A stretch of 64,000 nucleotides of DNA from Maridesulfovibrio salexigens DSM 2638 (GCF_000023445.1 NC_012881.1:3861501-3925500), one strand, 5' to 3'; counted from the first letter of the stretch, positions 1 through 10,392 are shown. Made by a program: numbers and translations. Notes: generated by a model not told the origin, from the letters alone.

Positions 1-92
1 GCAGTCAGAATGTTGGGCAATTGCCCTTCAGGAAATTCGACGTCAACAACCGCGCCGATAACCTGAACAATTTTACCTGAAACTTTACTCAT
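1..92 (-). CDS. atpD: ATP synthase F1 subunit beta, N-terminal fragment
   Basis: Partial gene running off the left edge. The first 30 codons on the minus strand read MSKVSGKIVQVIGAVVDVEF and onward, the typical N-terminal beta-barrel start of F1 beta. An AGGGGG ribosome binding site precedes the ATG at 92. It follows atpG by 17 bases and is surely co-transcribed with it. Beta carries the catalytic nucleotide sites of the ATP synthase, but those motifs lie outside the window. Confidence 0.93.
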   Translation of the reverse strand, partial: MSKVSGKIVQVIGAVVDVEFPEGQLPNILT

Positions 93-109
93 CAGAGTAA
101 CCCCCTATA

Positions 110-988
110 TTATCCTTTCAGCGCTTCTGCGCCGCCGACAATGTCCATAAGATCCGCGGTAATCGCAGCCTGCCTGGTTTTGTTGTAAAGCAGTGTCAGA
201 GTTTCGGTCATGTCATCGCATGCTCTGGATGCGTTATCCATTGCAGCCATACGTGCAGCGTGTTCACTGCAGGATGTGTCGAGCAGACCGCGGTAAACCT
301 GAACTTTAACAAAACGGGGCAGCAGCTCCGCGAGAAGGCCTTCAACGGAAGGTTCGTAAATGTATTCGCTGTTAGCACCGGATTCACCTTCTTCACCTGC
401 TGCGTCGGAAGACATGGGCAGGATCTGGAGGGTATTCGGAGGCTGGCTGGCTACGTTTACGAATTCACCGAAGACAAGGAAAACCTCATCAAGCTCTTCG
501 GCAAGGTAGGCGTCGATAACTTTGTTACCGATGGATGCAGCCAGGTTGAAGTCGAAGTGAGTCATATCGTCATTGTATGCTTCAACGATCTCGTATTCGG
601 TCTTCTTAATGGCGGCAGCGCCTTTTTTACCTACGCAGTAAAACTTAACAGCTTTACCTTCAGCCTTCTTTTCTGCAGCCTTTTTAAGGGCCGCATTTAT
701 CATATTCGCATTAAAACTACCGCAAAGTCCGCGATCAGAGGTGGTAAGTACGATACCTACGGTCTTGATCTCTTCGTGGACTTCGAGCAGCGGGTGAACG
801 GAAGAATCCGCGCCTGCTGCCAGATCGCCAAGCATTTCGTAGAACTTGTCTGCGTAGGGGCGAAAGCGCTCAATTCTATCCTGAGCACCACGCAGCTTAG
901 CCGACGCAACCATGTTCATGGCCTTGGTAATCTGCTTAGTCTTTTTAATACTGACGATTTGGTTTTGGACATCCTTAAGAGAAGCCAT
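110..988 (-). CDS. atpG: ATP synthase F1 subunit gamma
   Basis: 292 residues, the normal length for gamma, the central rotor shaft of F1. The N-terminus MASLKDVQNQIVSIKKTKQI with the following TKAMNMVAS and the C-terminal segment with NASRACDDM and NKTRQAAIT are the paired helices of the gamma coiled coil. The conserved TSDRGLCGSFN motif is present near residue 85. It lies between atpA (15-base gap) and atpD in the standard order. An acidic and serine-rich stretch (AAGEEGESGANSE) around residue 200 looks like a lineage-specific loop. Confidence 0.97.
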   Translation of the reverse strand: MASLKDVQNQIVSIKKTKQITKAMNMVASAKLRGAQDRIERFRPYADKFYEMLGDLAAGADSSVHPLLEVHEEIKTVGIVLTTSDRGLCGSFNANMINAALKKAAEKKAEGKAVKFYCVGKKGAAAIKKTEYEIVEAYNDDMTHFDFNLAASIGNKVIDAYLAEELDEVFLVFGEFVNVASQPPNTLQILPMSSDAAGEEGESGANSEYIYEPSVEGLLAELLPRFVKVQVYRGLLDTSCSEHAARMAAMDNASRACDDMTETLTLLYNKTRQAAITADLMDIVGGAEALKG

Positions 989-1003
989 CAGTACCTCCCA
1001 GGA

Positions 1004-2512
1004 TTAAGCTGTGAAACCTTTATTGAACTCTTCCAGAGCGGCCTTCAGCTTGCCTTCGATTTCGTCGTCAATAGCGCCTTTAGTCTTGATGCCTTCCAGG
1101 ATTTCAGGCTTCGCGTTAGCGATGAATTCCTGGAGTTCGTCTTCGTATTTGCGTACTGCGCTAACAGGAAACTCATCCATGTAACCGCGGGTACCGGCGT
1201 ACAGGGAAACTACCTGTTCCATAACGTTCATGGGCTTGTACTGAGGCTGCTTGAGAAGCTCAACCATGCGTGCACCGCGGTTCAGCTTCTGCTGGGTGGC
1301 CTTATCGAGGTCAGAACCGAAAGCTGCGAAAGCTGCGAGTTCACGATACTGTGCGAGGTCAAGACGCAGAGTACCTGCAACCTGCTTCATAGCTTTAATC
1401 TGAGCAGCACCACCAACTCGGGATACGGACAGACCTACGTTAACAGCAGGACGGATACCGGAGTTGAAGAGGTTAGGCTCGAGGTAAACCTGACCGTCGG
1501 TAATGGAGATAACGTTGGTCGGGATATATGCGGATACGTCACCTGCCTGAGTTTCAATGATGGGCAGTGCGGTCAGAGAACCAGCGCCGAGGTCATCATT
1601 TACTTTACAAGAACGCTCGAGGAGCCTTGAGTGCAGGTAGAAAACGTCACCGGGGTATGCTTCACGTCCCGGAGGGCGACGAAGCAGGAGAGACATCTGT
1701 CTGTATGCAACAGCCTGTTTGGAAAGGTCATCGTATGCGATGAGGGCGTGCTTACCGCCGTCACGGTAGTACTCAGCCATGGTTGCACCGGTGTATGCAG
1801 AAATGAACTGCAGAGGTGCAGGCTCAGATGCAGTAGCAGAAATGATTGTGGTGTATTCCATTGCACCGTGCTTGCGCAGAATGTCAGCAACAAGAGCAAC
1901 TGCTGCTTTCTTCTGACCGATAGCTACGTAGAAGCAATGGATACCGGAATCTTTCTGAGCGAGGATAGCGTCAACGCAGATAGCGGTCTTACCAACCTGA
2001 CGGTCACCAATAACCAACTCACGCTGACCACGTCCGATAGGAGTCATTGCGTCAATAGACTTAAGACCGGTGTACATGGGCTCATGTACGGACTTACGAG
2101 CAATGATACCGGGAGCTTTAAGCTCAACGGGACGTTCTTCTTTAGCTTCAATGGGTCCGAGACCATCGATGGGCTGACCGAGGGGGTTAACAACACGCCC
2201 CATAACAGCGTCACCAACAGGTACGGAGAAGAGCTTGCCGGTACGTTTAACCGGGTCACCTTCTTTAATACCGGTATCGTCACCGAGGAGTGCAACACCG
2301 ACGTTATCTTCTTCGAGGTTGAGAACCATGCCCATCAGGCCGCCGGGGAACTCGAGGAGTTCCATAGCCATTGCGTTCTCAACACCATGAACACGAGCAA
2401 TACCGTCACCAACGTACAGTACGGTACCGGTTTCGCTCATCTCGACCTTAGACTCATAGTTCTGAATCTGATCTTCAATGATTTTGCTGATTTCTTCCGC
2501 TTTAATCTGCAT
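1004..2512 (-). CDS. atpA: ATP synthase F1 subunit alpha
   Basis: 502 residues with the ATG at 2512 ([16 protein letters not shown]). An in-frame codon 12 bases upstream overlaps the end of atpH and is less likely. Seen: the P-loop GDRQVGKT near residue 170, the [13 protein letters not shown] signature near 370, and the usual C-terminal helical domain. Alpha forms the non-catalytic nucleotide-binding subunits of the F1 hexamer. Its Shine-Dalgarno sequence (AAAAGGGG) lies inside the last codons of atpH, which implies translational coupling. Confidence 0.98.
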   Translation of the reverse strand: MQIKAEEISKIIEDQIQNYESKVEMSETGTVLYVGDGIARVHGVENAMAMELLEFPGGLMGMVLNLEEDNVGVALLGDDTGIKEGDPVKRTGKLFSVPVGDAVMGRVVNPLGQPIDGLGPIEAKEERPVELKAPGIIARKSVHEPMYTGLKSIDAMTPIGRGQRELVIGDRQVGKTAICVDAILAQKDSGIHCFYVAIGQKKAAVALVADILRKHGAMEYTTIISATASEPAPLQFISAYTGATMAEYYRDGGKHALIAYDDLSKQAVAYRQMSLLLRRPPGREAYPGDVFYLHSRLLERSCKVNDDLGAGSLTALPIIETQAGDVSAYIPTNVISITDGQVYLEPNLFNSGIRPAVNVGLSVSRVGGAAQIKAMKQVAGTLRLDLAQYRELAAFAAFGSDLDKATQQKLNRGARMVELLKQPQYKPMNVMEQVVSLYAGTRGYMDEFPVSAVRKYEDELQEFIANAKPEILEGIKTKGAIDDEIEGKLKAALEEFNKGFTA

Positions 2513-2516
2513 GGCC

Positions 2517-3068
2517 CTACACACCCCTTTTAATCTGTTCTTTCATCATTTGCAGCTGTGCGCGAATGCTTGCATCAAGAACTTTATCACCAACCTGAAG
2601 AACAACACCTCCGAGGATGTCTTTATCCATTGCAAAGTCGAGCTCGAGTTTGCTTTTAAGCTGTTCTTCAAGACGTGTTTTAATTTCTTTCTGACGCTTA
2701 ACGGTCAGCTTGATTGCAGTCACCAGTTTGCCACGGACGACACCCTGAACGTTGTCCAGCATTCCTGCGTAGTCGCTTGCGATCTCAGGAATAACCGGCA
2801 GACGTCCTTTGTCGGCCAGAAGGCTGCAAAAGTTTTTAACCACAGGTCCTGCCGAGGTCTTCTCAAGCAGTTTTTCGAGTACGGCTTTCTTTTCATCCGC
2901 ACTGAAAACAGGATTCTGGAAGAGCCTCAGGGCCTCCGGGGAATCTTCCAGTATCTGGGACAACTCGGTCAGTGCCAAACCATACGCCGCAAGGTCTTCT
3001 TCTCCCTGCTTCTGGCCAACGGAGAACAGCGCCTTGGCGTATCTGCGTGAGACTATGTTCCCGGTCAT
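2517..3068 (-). CDS. atpH: ATP synthase F1 subunit delta
   Basis: 183 residues ([18 protein letters not shown]). The RRYAKALF start and the C-terminal [19 protein letters not shown]-like segment with GDKVLDASI are hallmarks of OSCP/delta, the stator link between F1 and the b subunits. Its ATG overlaps the atpF stop codon as TAATG, indicating tight coupling. It ends 4 bases before atpA. Confidence 0.96.
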   Translation of the reverse strand: MTGNIVSRRYAKALFSVGQKQGEEDLAAYGLALTELSQILEDSPEALRLFQNPVFSADEKKAVLEKLLEKTSAGPVVKNFCSLLADKGRLPVIPEIASDYAGMLDNVQGVVRGKLVTAIKLTVKRQKEIKTRLEEQLKSKLELDFAMDKDILGGVVLQVGDKVLDASIRAQLQMMKEQIKRGV

Positions 3069-3637
3069 TAGAGCACCACCTTTGTTAAGTATTCATCCAC
3101 CAGAGTCTCGTGCTGAGCTTTGGTAAGCTTGCTCTTGACGATTTTCTCAGCTGCTTCGATGACTTTGTCAGCCATTTCTGCACGCATTTCGTCCAGTGCT
3201 ACATTTACTTCCTGCTCTGCGGAGACTTTGGCCTGAGCTTTGATCTGCTCGGCAGTCTGCTCGGCTTTCTGGATGATCGCCGCCTTCATGGCCTCGCCCT
3301 GAGATCTGGCTTCGGAAAGGATGGAATCCTTTTCCTGTTCCAGATTAGCAATACTTGATTCGACGTCGCGGAGCTTTTTCTCTGCAGCTTCCTTACGGGA
3401 CTGCAAATCGTTAAGCTCCTGTTTGATACCTGCCTGGCGTCCTTTAAAGAGAGAGGCGATTTTCTCGCCAGCAAACTTGTAAAGGATCCCGAGGACGAGG
3501 ATCAAGTTAAGTACACGCCAACCGAAGTTTGCCCAGGGAATCTCGTGCGCCCCTTCTCCACCGCTTGCATAGGCTGCGCCTGCTGCCAGCAGTACGGAAA
3601 GAGCGGTTGTTGCCATGATCATGTTTTTCCGCTTCAA
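3068..3637 (-). CDS. atpF: ATP synthase F0 subunit b, with signal-like leader
   Basis: 189 residues. After a hydrophobic leader ending in a cleavable-looking AYASGG (residues 1-27) comes EIPWANFGWRVLNLILVLGILYKF, the single membrane anchor. A long charged coiled coil (residues 65-180) forms the peripheral stalk. The leader plus anchor is longer than in the E. coli b subunit. The gene lies directly downstream of atpF' and is coupled to atpH. The F0 genes for a and c are not in this operon, so they must lie elsewhere. Confidence 0.93.
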   Translation of the reverse strand: MKRKNMIMATTALSVLLAAGAAYASGGEGAHEIPWANFGWRVLNLILVLGILYKFAGEKIASLFKGRQAGIKQELNDLQSRKEAAEKKLRDVESSIANLEQEKDSILSEARSQGEAMKAAIIQKAEQTAEQIKAQAKVSAEQEVNVALDEMRAEMADKVIEAAEKIVKSKLTKAQHETLVDEYLTKVVL

Positions 3638-3667
3638 GGCTAAACCCCCCTTCGATATTGATTAGGC

Positions 3668-4084
3668 CTAGCCAAGAACCTTGGCTGTAACCTTCTGAGC
3701 AAAAGCTTCAACTTCGCCACCAAGAACCTTCATTGCTGCACCTTTATCAGCTGCAACCTCCGCGCGAGCTTCCTTCATAGTCGCGGCTGCGACTTTTCCG
3801 GCCTCGGCGAGCAATGTTTGTTCCTGAGCGGCTCCCTGATCTTTGAAGTCGTTCCGGATTTCCATTCCCTCTTTACGGGCAGAGTCCAGAGCAGCTTCGT
3901 AATCCTTAACCTTGGTTTCAGCCTGTCCGTTAAAATTTTCCACCTTGGAGAGCTGATCGCTCATGAGCTCTGCGCGTCTCCTGATGATTTCACGAATAGG
4001 ACGAAACATAAGAAGGTTGAGAACAAGAAGGGTGATGATGAAGTTCGCTAACTGGATAAAAAAGCTAATATCTAAATCAATCAT
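3668..4084 (-). CDS. atpF': ATP synthase F0 subunit b'
   Basis: 138 residues: one N-terminal membrane helix (ISFFIQLANFIITLLVLNLL) followed by RPIREIIRRRAELMSDQL and an alanine/glutamate-rich coiled coil. This is the b/b' pattern. With atpF it would form a heterodimeric stalk, as in photosynthetic bacteria and many deltaproteobacteria. It is the first gene of the operon, 31 bases upstream of atpF. The call of b' rather than b rests on its order and short length. Confidence 0.9.
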   Translation of the reverse strand: MIDLDISFFIQLANFIITLLVLNLLMFRPIREIIRRRAELMSDQLSKVENFNGQAETKVKDYEAALDSARKEGMEIRNDFKDQGAAQEQTLLAEAGKVAAATMKEARAEVAADKGAAMKVLGGEVEAFAQKVTAKVLG

Positions 4085-4129
4085 GCCTGCTCCCGAAAAG
4101 GTTGTGAATTTTTGTCCAAAGTCAGTTGC

Positions 4130-4158
4130 GGTGTAGCTAAATTTAGAGCTTGTGTCAA
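4130..4158 (-). promoter_or_regulatory. Candidate sigma-70 promoter of the atp operon
   Basis: On the minus strand a perfect -35 TTGACA (4153-4158) is followed after 17 bases by TACACC (4130-4135), a weak -10. It sits 46 bases upstream of the atpF' start, in the gap after the bactofilin gene. The -35 is convincing and the -10 is not, so this is a candidate only. Confidence 0.4.
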
Positions 4159-4174
4159 AGGGTTTTTGAAAATG

Positions 4175-4196
4175 AATCGGTTACTTTTCGCCGATT
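4175..4196 (-). terminator. Possible weak terminator after the mre/bactofilin operon
   Basis: AATCGG (4175-4180) and CCGATT (4191-4196) form a 6-bp stem with a 10-base loop, followed on the minus strand by CATTTTC. An overlapping alternative stem GGTTA/TAACC competes. The fold is weak and the T tract short, so transcription may read through from the cell-shape genes into the atp operon. Confidence 0.3.
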
Positions 4197-4226
4197 AACC
4201 CCCGTCAACACTGGCTTGTTATTTTT

Positions 4227-4640
4227 TTAACTAATTTCTTCTGTTTCTGTTTCAGTTGCAGAAGAGGAGCTGGAACTCATGGTTACACGCCCTTCCAGAA
4301 CCGCACCTTCCTCCACTACCAAGGTGGGGGTGACCAGGTTACCCTGCAGGTTTGCAGTCTTATGCAGAACAGCTTTCTCAGCTGCATAAACCTCGCCTGT
4401 CACACGTCCACTGAGAACAAGCTGGCCCACACGCAAAACGCCTTCTACCTTTGCTTCGCGACCAACGACCAGAGTTCCCTCGGATTCAACTTCACCGTTG
4501 AAATTACCGTCAATACGTACAGCACCCTGAAAATTCAGCTTTCCCTGATAATCGGTTCCACTGCCTAAGAATGCATTTATTTCATCTCTTGCCATTTTTA
4601 TCTCCTTTTCCCCAGAGCCGGTTTTTGAAAAACCAAACAT
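4227..4640 (-). CDS. Bactofilin-family polymer-forming cytoskeletal protein
   Basis: 137 residues. The central part (about 25-120) is the bactofilin beta-helix, with repeating hydrophobic-glycine strands such as GKLNFQGAVRIDGNFNGEV and VLRVGQLVLSGRVTGEV. The C-terminus is a low-complexity serine/threonine/glutamate tail. Two starts are plausible: ATG 4640, just after the rodA stop with AGGGG upstream, and ATG 4595 (MARDEINAFL), preceded by a very strong AAGGAG at ideal spacing. Bactofilins polymerise without nucleotide and often act in cell shape, which suits its place as last gene of the mre-mrd operon. Confidence 0.9.
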   Translation of the reverse strand: MFGFSKTGSGEKEIKMARDEINAFLGSGTDYQGKLNFQGAVRIDGNFNGEVESEGTLVVGREAKVEGVLRVGQLVLSGRVTGEVYAAEKAVLHKTANLQGNLVTPTLVVEEGAVLEGRVTMSSSSSSATETETEEIS

Positions 4641-4645
4641 GCGGC

Positions 4646-5761
4646 TTACCCCTGTTTAAATACGTAACGTCTCATGGAAACGTTTAAAACGAGCCCCACG
4701 AGACAAAGGTTGACGACGGTACCACTGCCGCCATAACTGATGAATGGTAAAGGGATGCCTACTACCGGCATTAGTCCGAGGACCATACCCATATTGATAA
4801 GGATTTGCCAGAAGAAATAAAAGAATACGCCTGCCGCAAGATAGCTTCCGAACAGGTCTTTTGCTTCTCTGGCTGTCACAACCATTTGATACAAAAACAC
4901 ACAAAAAAGACTGAGCAGAGCCATAGCTCCGGCAAAGCCCCACTCTTCACCGAAAACAGCGATAGCGAAGTCTGTGTGCTTTTCAGGCAGAAACCGCAGC
5001 TGAGACTGCGTTCCGCCCAGAAAACCTTTACCCCAGACCCTTCCGGACCCAATGGCGATTTCCGACTGAATAATATGATAGCCCGCGCCGAGCGGATCGC
5101 TGGCCGGATTCATAAACGAGATAACCCTGCGCTTCTGATAATCATGCATGAAAAGCCAGCCCACAGGGATCAAACATGGACCTACCACAGCAAGGGTTTT
5201 GAACAGCTTGGGAGTCAGGCCCCTATAGAGAATCATCCCGCCGAGAATGAGCAGAATATTGAGCCCCGAACCGAGGTCCGGCTGGGTAATTACCATCCCT
5301 GCGGGAATAAGCCCCACCCCAACTACATAGGCTAGATTCTTAATATTCAGAGGATCGCTACTGCGGGAGAGAATTTTGGCCCCGATAACCAGAATGGTAA
5401 TCTTGGCCATTTCACTGGGCTGAAAATTAAAGAAGCCGAGATCAAGCCAGCGGCGGGCACCGTAAATGGTTTTGCCGATTACAGGTACACACGCCAACAG
5501 TATTACCGTAATCCAGAACAAAGGCCATGCTATGGTTCTTAAATGCCGGTAATCAAAAAGCATAAAAGTGATCATTCCGGCAAAGCCCATCAGTCCCCAG
5601 ATAAGCTGTTTCTGATAAAATGAGCTGACGCTCATTCCCTGCTCCAGCCTGAATCCGCTGGCAGAATAAAGGTTGAGAACTCCGACAAAAAACAGCATTG
5701 CCGCCAGTCCCAGCAGGAACCAGTTCATATGAATAAGTAATCTGCGGTCAATGGGAGACAT
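4646..5761 (-). CDS. rodA: Rod-shape peptidoglycan glycosyltransferase RodA
   Basis: 371 residues with about ten hydrophobic segments; SEDS family. Seen: the FQPSEMAKI motif near residue 115, the GAGYHIIQSEIAIGSGRVWGKGFLGGTQSQL loop with FLPEKHTDFAIAVFGEE near 225-275, and the C-terminal GIPLPFISYGGSG motif. RodA polymerises glycan for the elongasome together with the class B PBP encoded just upstream. Its ATG overlaps the mrdA stop (TAATG). Confidence 0.96.
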   Translation of the reverse strand: MSPIDRRLLIHMNWFLLGLAAMLFFVGVLNLYSASGFRLEQGMSVSSFYQKQLIWGLMGFAGMITFMLFDYRHLRTIAWPLFWITVILLACVPVIGKTIYGARRWLDLGFFNFQPSEMAKITILVIGAKILSRSSDPLNIKNLAYVVGVGLIPAGMVITQPDLGSGLNILLILGGMILYRGLTPKLFKTLAVVGPCLIPVGWLFMHDYQKRRVISFMNPASDPLGAGYHIIQSEIAIGSGRVWGKGFLGGTQSQLRFLPEKHTDFAIAVFGEEWGFAGAMALLSLFCVFLYQMVVTAREAKDLFGSYLAAGVFFYFFWQILINMGMVLGLMPVVGIPLPFISYGGSGTVVNLCLVGLVLNVSMRRYVFKQG

Positions 5762-7557
5762 TATTTCTTACCCTTATTGCCTTTGAAAATATAATCATAG
5801 ATAGCTTTGACTATCGGACCGGCCCCGGAACCGCCATGCAAACCGTGTTCAACCATGCAGACAACCACGTAACGCTGGTCTCCTTTTTCTGCAAAACTGG
5901 CCATCCACGCGTGGTCCCTATACTTATAAGGAATATCTTCATCCTTCATTTTCTTAAGCTCATCAGTGAGCTTAACCACCTGAGCAGTACCGGTTTTACC
6001 GCCGACAACAACCCCTTTCGTACGCAGTCTGCGAGCGGTCCCTCGAGGTTTATCTACTGTGGCGATCATGGCCTTGCGGATTAATTCACGTTGACTGTCT
6101 GTGAGCGGAATCACGCCCTGCTCTTCAGCAGGTTCTCCTGCTAGAAGCTGCGGCCTGAGCAATCTGCCACCATTAATCAGTGAAGAAATAGAGCGGGCCA
6201 CCTGCAAGGGAGTTACCAGAGTATATCCCTGTCCAATGGAAAAGTTCAGGTTTTCACCGGGATGCCATATTTCACCGAATCTGCGTTTTTTCCACTTACG
6301 GGTCGGGATCAATCCGCCCTTTTCATGTGGCAGCGCAATTCCGGTGGGCTTGCCGTAACCTGCAGCAAAAGCAAATTCACTCATCCGGTCTACGCCGAGT
6401 TTTTTGCCTAATTTGTAGTAATAAACGTCACAGGATTCGACTAAAGACTTTTCAAGGTCGGTTTCCCCGTGTCCGCCTCTTTTCCAGCAACGGAACACAT
6501 ATTTTCCGAGCTTCATATGACCGGGGCAATAAACCGTATCTTCAGGCGTAATCATCCCGTAATGCAAACCGGCCCCGGCAACAGTCATCTTGAAGACTGA
6601 TCCCGGAGGATACACGGACTGGATAACCCGGTTTTGCAGCGGAGTTCTGGGGTCATCGCGCAATGCGACCCACTGTTTCTGGCTCAAGCCGTCAGTGAAG
6701 GCATTGTTGTCGTAGGATGGAGCACTGACGAAAGCCAGAATCTGGCCGTTATCAGGGTTCATGACCACTACAGCCCCGGCCTTGCCTTCAAGCAGCTTTC
6801 CGCCAAGTTCCTGCAAACCGAGATCAATGGAAAGATCTATATCCTCCCCGGCTATGGGAGGATTAAGAATACGCTCTTTTAACCTTCGACCTGTGGCATC
6901 AACTTCACTCTGCCTGCGGCCTTTGACGCCCCGAAATCTTTTTTCCAGAACAGATTCGAGACCTTGCTTCCCAACGTAGTCACCCACAGCGAGATCGGAA
7001 TCATTTTCTAACTCAGCTTCGTCAACTTCGGAAACATATCCCAAAACATGCGAAAGAAGGGGACCTTGAAGATATTTACGGCGGGGACGGACCACAACCT
7101 CAAGTCCGGGCCAATGCAACGAGTTGGCCTCGATGACTGCTACCTGTTCAAAGGTGAGGTTGGGGACTAGGATCAAGGGCTCAAAAGGTTTGACCCTGCG
7201 CCGGGACTTCTTGAATACTTTTTGCAGCTTCGCAAGATCGACCCCTGTCCACTTTGATACGGTCACCAAGGTGGCATCCAGGTCCTTGCAGTCCTCACGG
7301 ACAATTCCCAAAGCGTAGGCGGGCTCGTTGACAGCCAGGAGCTGTCCGTTACGGTCTCTGATCAAACCGCGCGGGGCATAGAGATTATCCTGACGCAACT
7401 GGTTATTACGAGCCTGCTCGGAAAAATATTCGCCCTTATGAATCTGCAAATACCAGAAACGCAGGGCAAAAATACAAAACAGGAGCAATATAAGCCCCTG
7501 CAAGAGCAACAGTCCGTTCTTGGGAGGTTGCTGGCTTTTAGATTCATACAGGCTCAT
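5761..7557 (-). CDS. mrdA: Penicillin-binding protein 2 (elongasome transpeptidase)
   Basis: 598 residues. An N-terminal membrane anchor (about 15-37) is followed by the PBP dimerisation domain (RGLIRDRNGQLLAVN) and the transpeptidase. Active-site motifs are all visible: SVFK (PPGSVFKMTVAG), SCD of the SxN/D motif, and KTGTAQV. It cross-links side-wall peptidoglycan in concert with RodA. It overlaps mreD by 14 bases and rodA by a few bases, so the operon is tightly coupled. Confidence 0.97.
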   Translation of the reverse strand: MSLYESKSQQPPKNGLLLLQGLILLLFCIFALRFWYLQIHKGEYFSEQARNNQLRQDNLYAPRGLIRDRNGQLLAVNEPAYALGIVREDCKDLDATLVTVSKWTGVDLAKLQKVFKKSRRRVKPFEPLILVPNLTFEQVAVIEANSLHWPGLEVVVRPRRKYLQGPLLSHVLGYVSEVDEAELENDSDLAVGDYVGKQGLESVLEKRFRGVKGRRQSEVDATGRRLKERILNPPIAGEDIDLSIDLGLQELGGKLLEGKAGAVVVMNPDNGQILAFVSAPSYDNNAFTDGLSQKQWVALRDDPRTPLQNRVIQSVYPPGSVFKMTVAGAGLHYGMITPEDTVYCPGHMKLGKYVFRCWKRGGHGETDLEKSLVESCDVYYYKLGKKLGVDRMSEFAFAAGYGKPTGIALPHEKGGLIPTRKWKKRRFGEIWHPGENLNFSIGQGYTLVTPLQVARSISSLINGGRLLRPQLLAGEPAEEQGVIPLTDSQRELIRKAMIATVDKPRGTARRLRTKGVVVGGKTGTAQVVKLTDELKKMKDEDIPYKYRDHAWMASFAEKGDQRYVVVCMVEHGLHGGSGAGPIVKAIYDYIFKGNKGKK

Positions 7558-8005
7558 GTCTAAACCTTTGCGGATAAATGTATTTCAGCAGGAGCCATTC
7601 AACAGGGAAAATTGCGGCTTGCAGGATTCCTTCAAAGATATAGCGGTCCTGCACCCAGATCATATCTGCAAGCATGGACATCATCGCAGTCAGCGCGGGA
7701 TGCAAGGCTCCGAGCACAACTCCGCAGAGAAGAGCGAACATCATTGACTGCACATCAAAAAACATTGCTCCACAACGGTACAATACAAGTATTGAGGAAT
7801 ACCAGAGAACGGAATAACCAAAGGGAAGACCGCCAATTCCGTCCTGAATAAGAGACCAGATCAGAATAAGCCAGACAATATGATATTTCTTTTCCAGCTG
7901 GATGCAGAGCAGCAATCCCGGAGCAAGGAAATCCACTCCCGGCACAATTTTCTGTACCCAGATTGCGACAAAGCTGAAACAGGCCCACCAAAAAGCGGAA
8001 TACAT
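7544..8005 (-). CDS. mreD: Rod shape-determining protein MreD
   Basis: 153 residues, strongly hydrophobic with about five membrane segments, the size and profile of MreD. The sequence diverges strongly in this family, so the call rests on position between mreC (3-base gap) and mrdA (overlap), plus the pattern VWLILIWSLIQDGIGGLPFG typical of MreD loops. It is thought to help anchor MreC and PBP2 in the inner membrane. Confidence 0.85.
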   Translation of the reverse strand: MYSAFWWACFSFVAIWVQKIVPGVDFLAPGLLLCIQLEKKYHIVWLILIWSLIQDGIGGLPFGYSVLWYSSILVLYRCGAMFFDVQSMMFALLCGVVLGALHPALTAMMSMLADMIWVQDRYIFEGILQAAIFPVEWLLLKYIYPQRFRHEPV

Positions 8006-8008
8006 GGC

Positions 8009-8899
8009 CTACCTCCCTTCAGCTGTGGTGGAATTTCCGGTACCGGCTGTGGAATTGGCATTTCCGATGGGGGTGTTGGTATCAGGAACAGCCCTGTGCA
8101 ACAAAAGCACCTCTTCGGTATTCTCCATATCCACCAAAGGAATAGCTTCCACATTAAGAAAAAGCGAAATATCAGAACGCTCAACAGAAATGATCTTGGC
8201 GACAGGAAGTCCCGCGGGGAATAAACCGGCAAGGCCGGAAGTGACCAGAATTTCCCCTTCTGTAACCGGGGCATTGATCTTCATATACTTTACACTCAAA
8301 GACTCGCCCTCGCCGTTTCCGACCAGAAGACCGGTGGAGCGATGGATCTGACCGCGAACAGAAATCCTGCTGTTCAAGTCGGTCAGCAGCAAAGCCTTTG
8401 AAGCACTGAGCCCCGGTTCCACTACCCGGCCTACGACCCCGAGAGGGGTTATCACCGGAGTATCTGGATCGACACCCGAAACTACACCTTTATTGATGAT
8501 GATTGAATCAAGGGCTGCAGAAGGTCCCATGCGCTGGGCGATGATCCGGGCTCCGTCTGTTTTCCAGTTGTGAACCGGCTTGATCGCAAGCAATTTTTGA
8601 TAACGCTCGGCCTCAGCTGCCTTTTCACGCAGCTTCATAATCTCAAGGCGCATCAAATCATTCTGGGAGCTGAGCTGATCATTGAGCTGCTTCAGGCCCA
8701 CGAGATAAATATACTTTTCCCAGAACTCAACCGACTGGTCATGCACATATTCACAGGGCCACAGAACCCATTTGACGATTTCAAGACCGGTAAACCCGGC
8801 GAGACGGTCCAGCTGTCCGGACCTCAGATTCCATGAATAAAGGCTGAGGTAGACAAACAGGCCAATAATGACGGCTATAGCGGCGCGCTTAAGCTTCAC
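8009..8899 (-). CDS. mreC: Rod shape-determining protein MreC
   Basis: 296 residues. One N-terminal membrane helix (about 7-24), then a coiled coil (LKQLNDQLSSQNDLMRLEIMKLREKAAEAERY) and the periplasmic beta domain with IINKGVVSGVDPDTPVI, GVVGRV and DLNSRISV motifs typical of MreC. The C-terminal tail (GNANSTAGTGNSTTAEGR) is low complexity. MreC scaffolds PBP2/RodA activation in the periplasm. A 220-base gap to mreB is unusual for this operon. Confidence 0.95.
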   Translation of the reverse strand: MKLKRAAIAVIIGLFVYLSLYSWNLRSGQLDRLAGFTGLEIVKWVLWPCEYVHDQSVEFWEKYIYLVGLKQLNDQLSSQNDLMRLEIMKLREKAAEAERYQKLLAIKPVHNWKTDGARIIAQRMGPSAALDSIIINKGVVSGVDPDTPVITPLGVVGRVVEPGLSASKALLLTDLNSRISVRGQIHRSTGLLVGNGEGESLSVKYMKINAPVTEGEILVTSGLAGLFPAGLPVAKIISVERSDISLFLNVEAIPLVDMENTEEVLLLHRAVPDTNTPIGNANSTAGTGNSTTAEGR

Positions 8900-9119
8900 A
8901 CTTAATCCTCTGTAATTGCGAGCAGAGATTAAAAAACAAATAGAAAAAAGCTATAACCAGAAAGACGAAAGACCGGACTGAGAAAATTGAAATCAATCTC
9001 AAATCCGGGTGCGTTTAATTTCTGAGGACATAGCTTTTTGCAGACTAAATCCGCAAAAAACTATGCCCTCAGCCGTAACTGGTGCACTCGATTCCATCCG
9101 CGGCAAAAGGAGCGGACAA
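8900..9119. other. Gap between mreB and mreC without a recognisable gene
   Basis: A 220-base spacer inside an otherwise tightly packed operon. AGCTTTTTGCAG (from 9031) and the nearby CTGAGGACATAGCTTTTTG / AAAAACTATGCCCTCAG form an inverted repeat (about 9022-9071) that could fold as a hairpin after mreB. This could reduce downstream expression relative to MreB. No ORF with a ribosome binding site was found. Confidence 0.5.
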
Positions 9120-10202
<1,083 letters not shown>

Positions 10203-10293
10203 TCACTGGAGGCGGACTTAACGTCTATCAAAAGAAAATCCTTTGAGTTAACTAGCAGAAGAAAGTGTAGCAGGCAACACATTACAGCACTTC

Positions 10294-10308
10294 GGTCAGT
10301 TACTGACC
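10294..10308. promoter_or_regulatory. Palindrome between divergent mreB and yhcC-like gene
   Basis: GGTCAGT-T-ACTGACC is a perfect 7+1+7 palindrome in the 232-base divergent intergenic region, about 134 bases from the mreB start and 85 from the radical SAM start. The symmetry suggests a dimeric regulator site, but no cognate regulator can be named. Confidence 0.35.
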
Positions 10309-10392
10309 TGCCATCATAACAGTCCGTAAAAACAGACTTTTACAACTAAATCACAAATAAACCGCTTTAAAACCTTCAGATTAGGAGATTTC

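Noticed and set aside
260-1630. Long open frame (456 codons) on the plus strand opposite atpG and atpA
   Set aside because: Shadow of the highly conserved minus-strand atp genes; no family resemblance and no ribosome binding site.
1631-2533. 300-codon plus-strand frame opposite atpA
   Set aside because: Antisense shadow created by codon bias in atpA.
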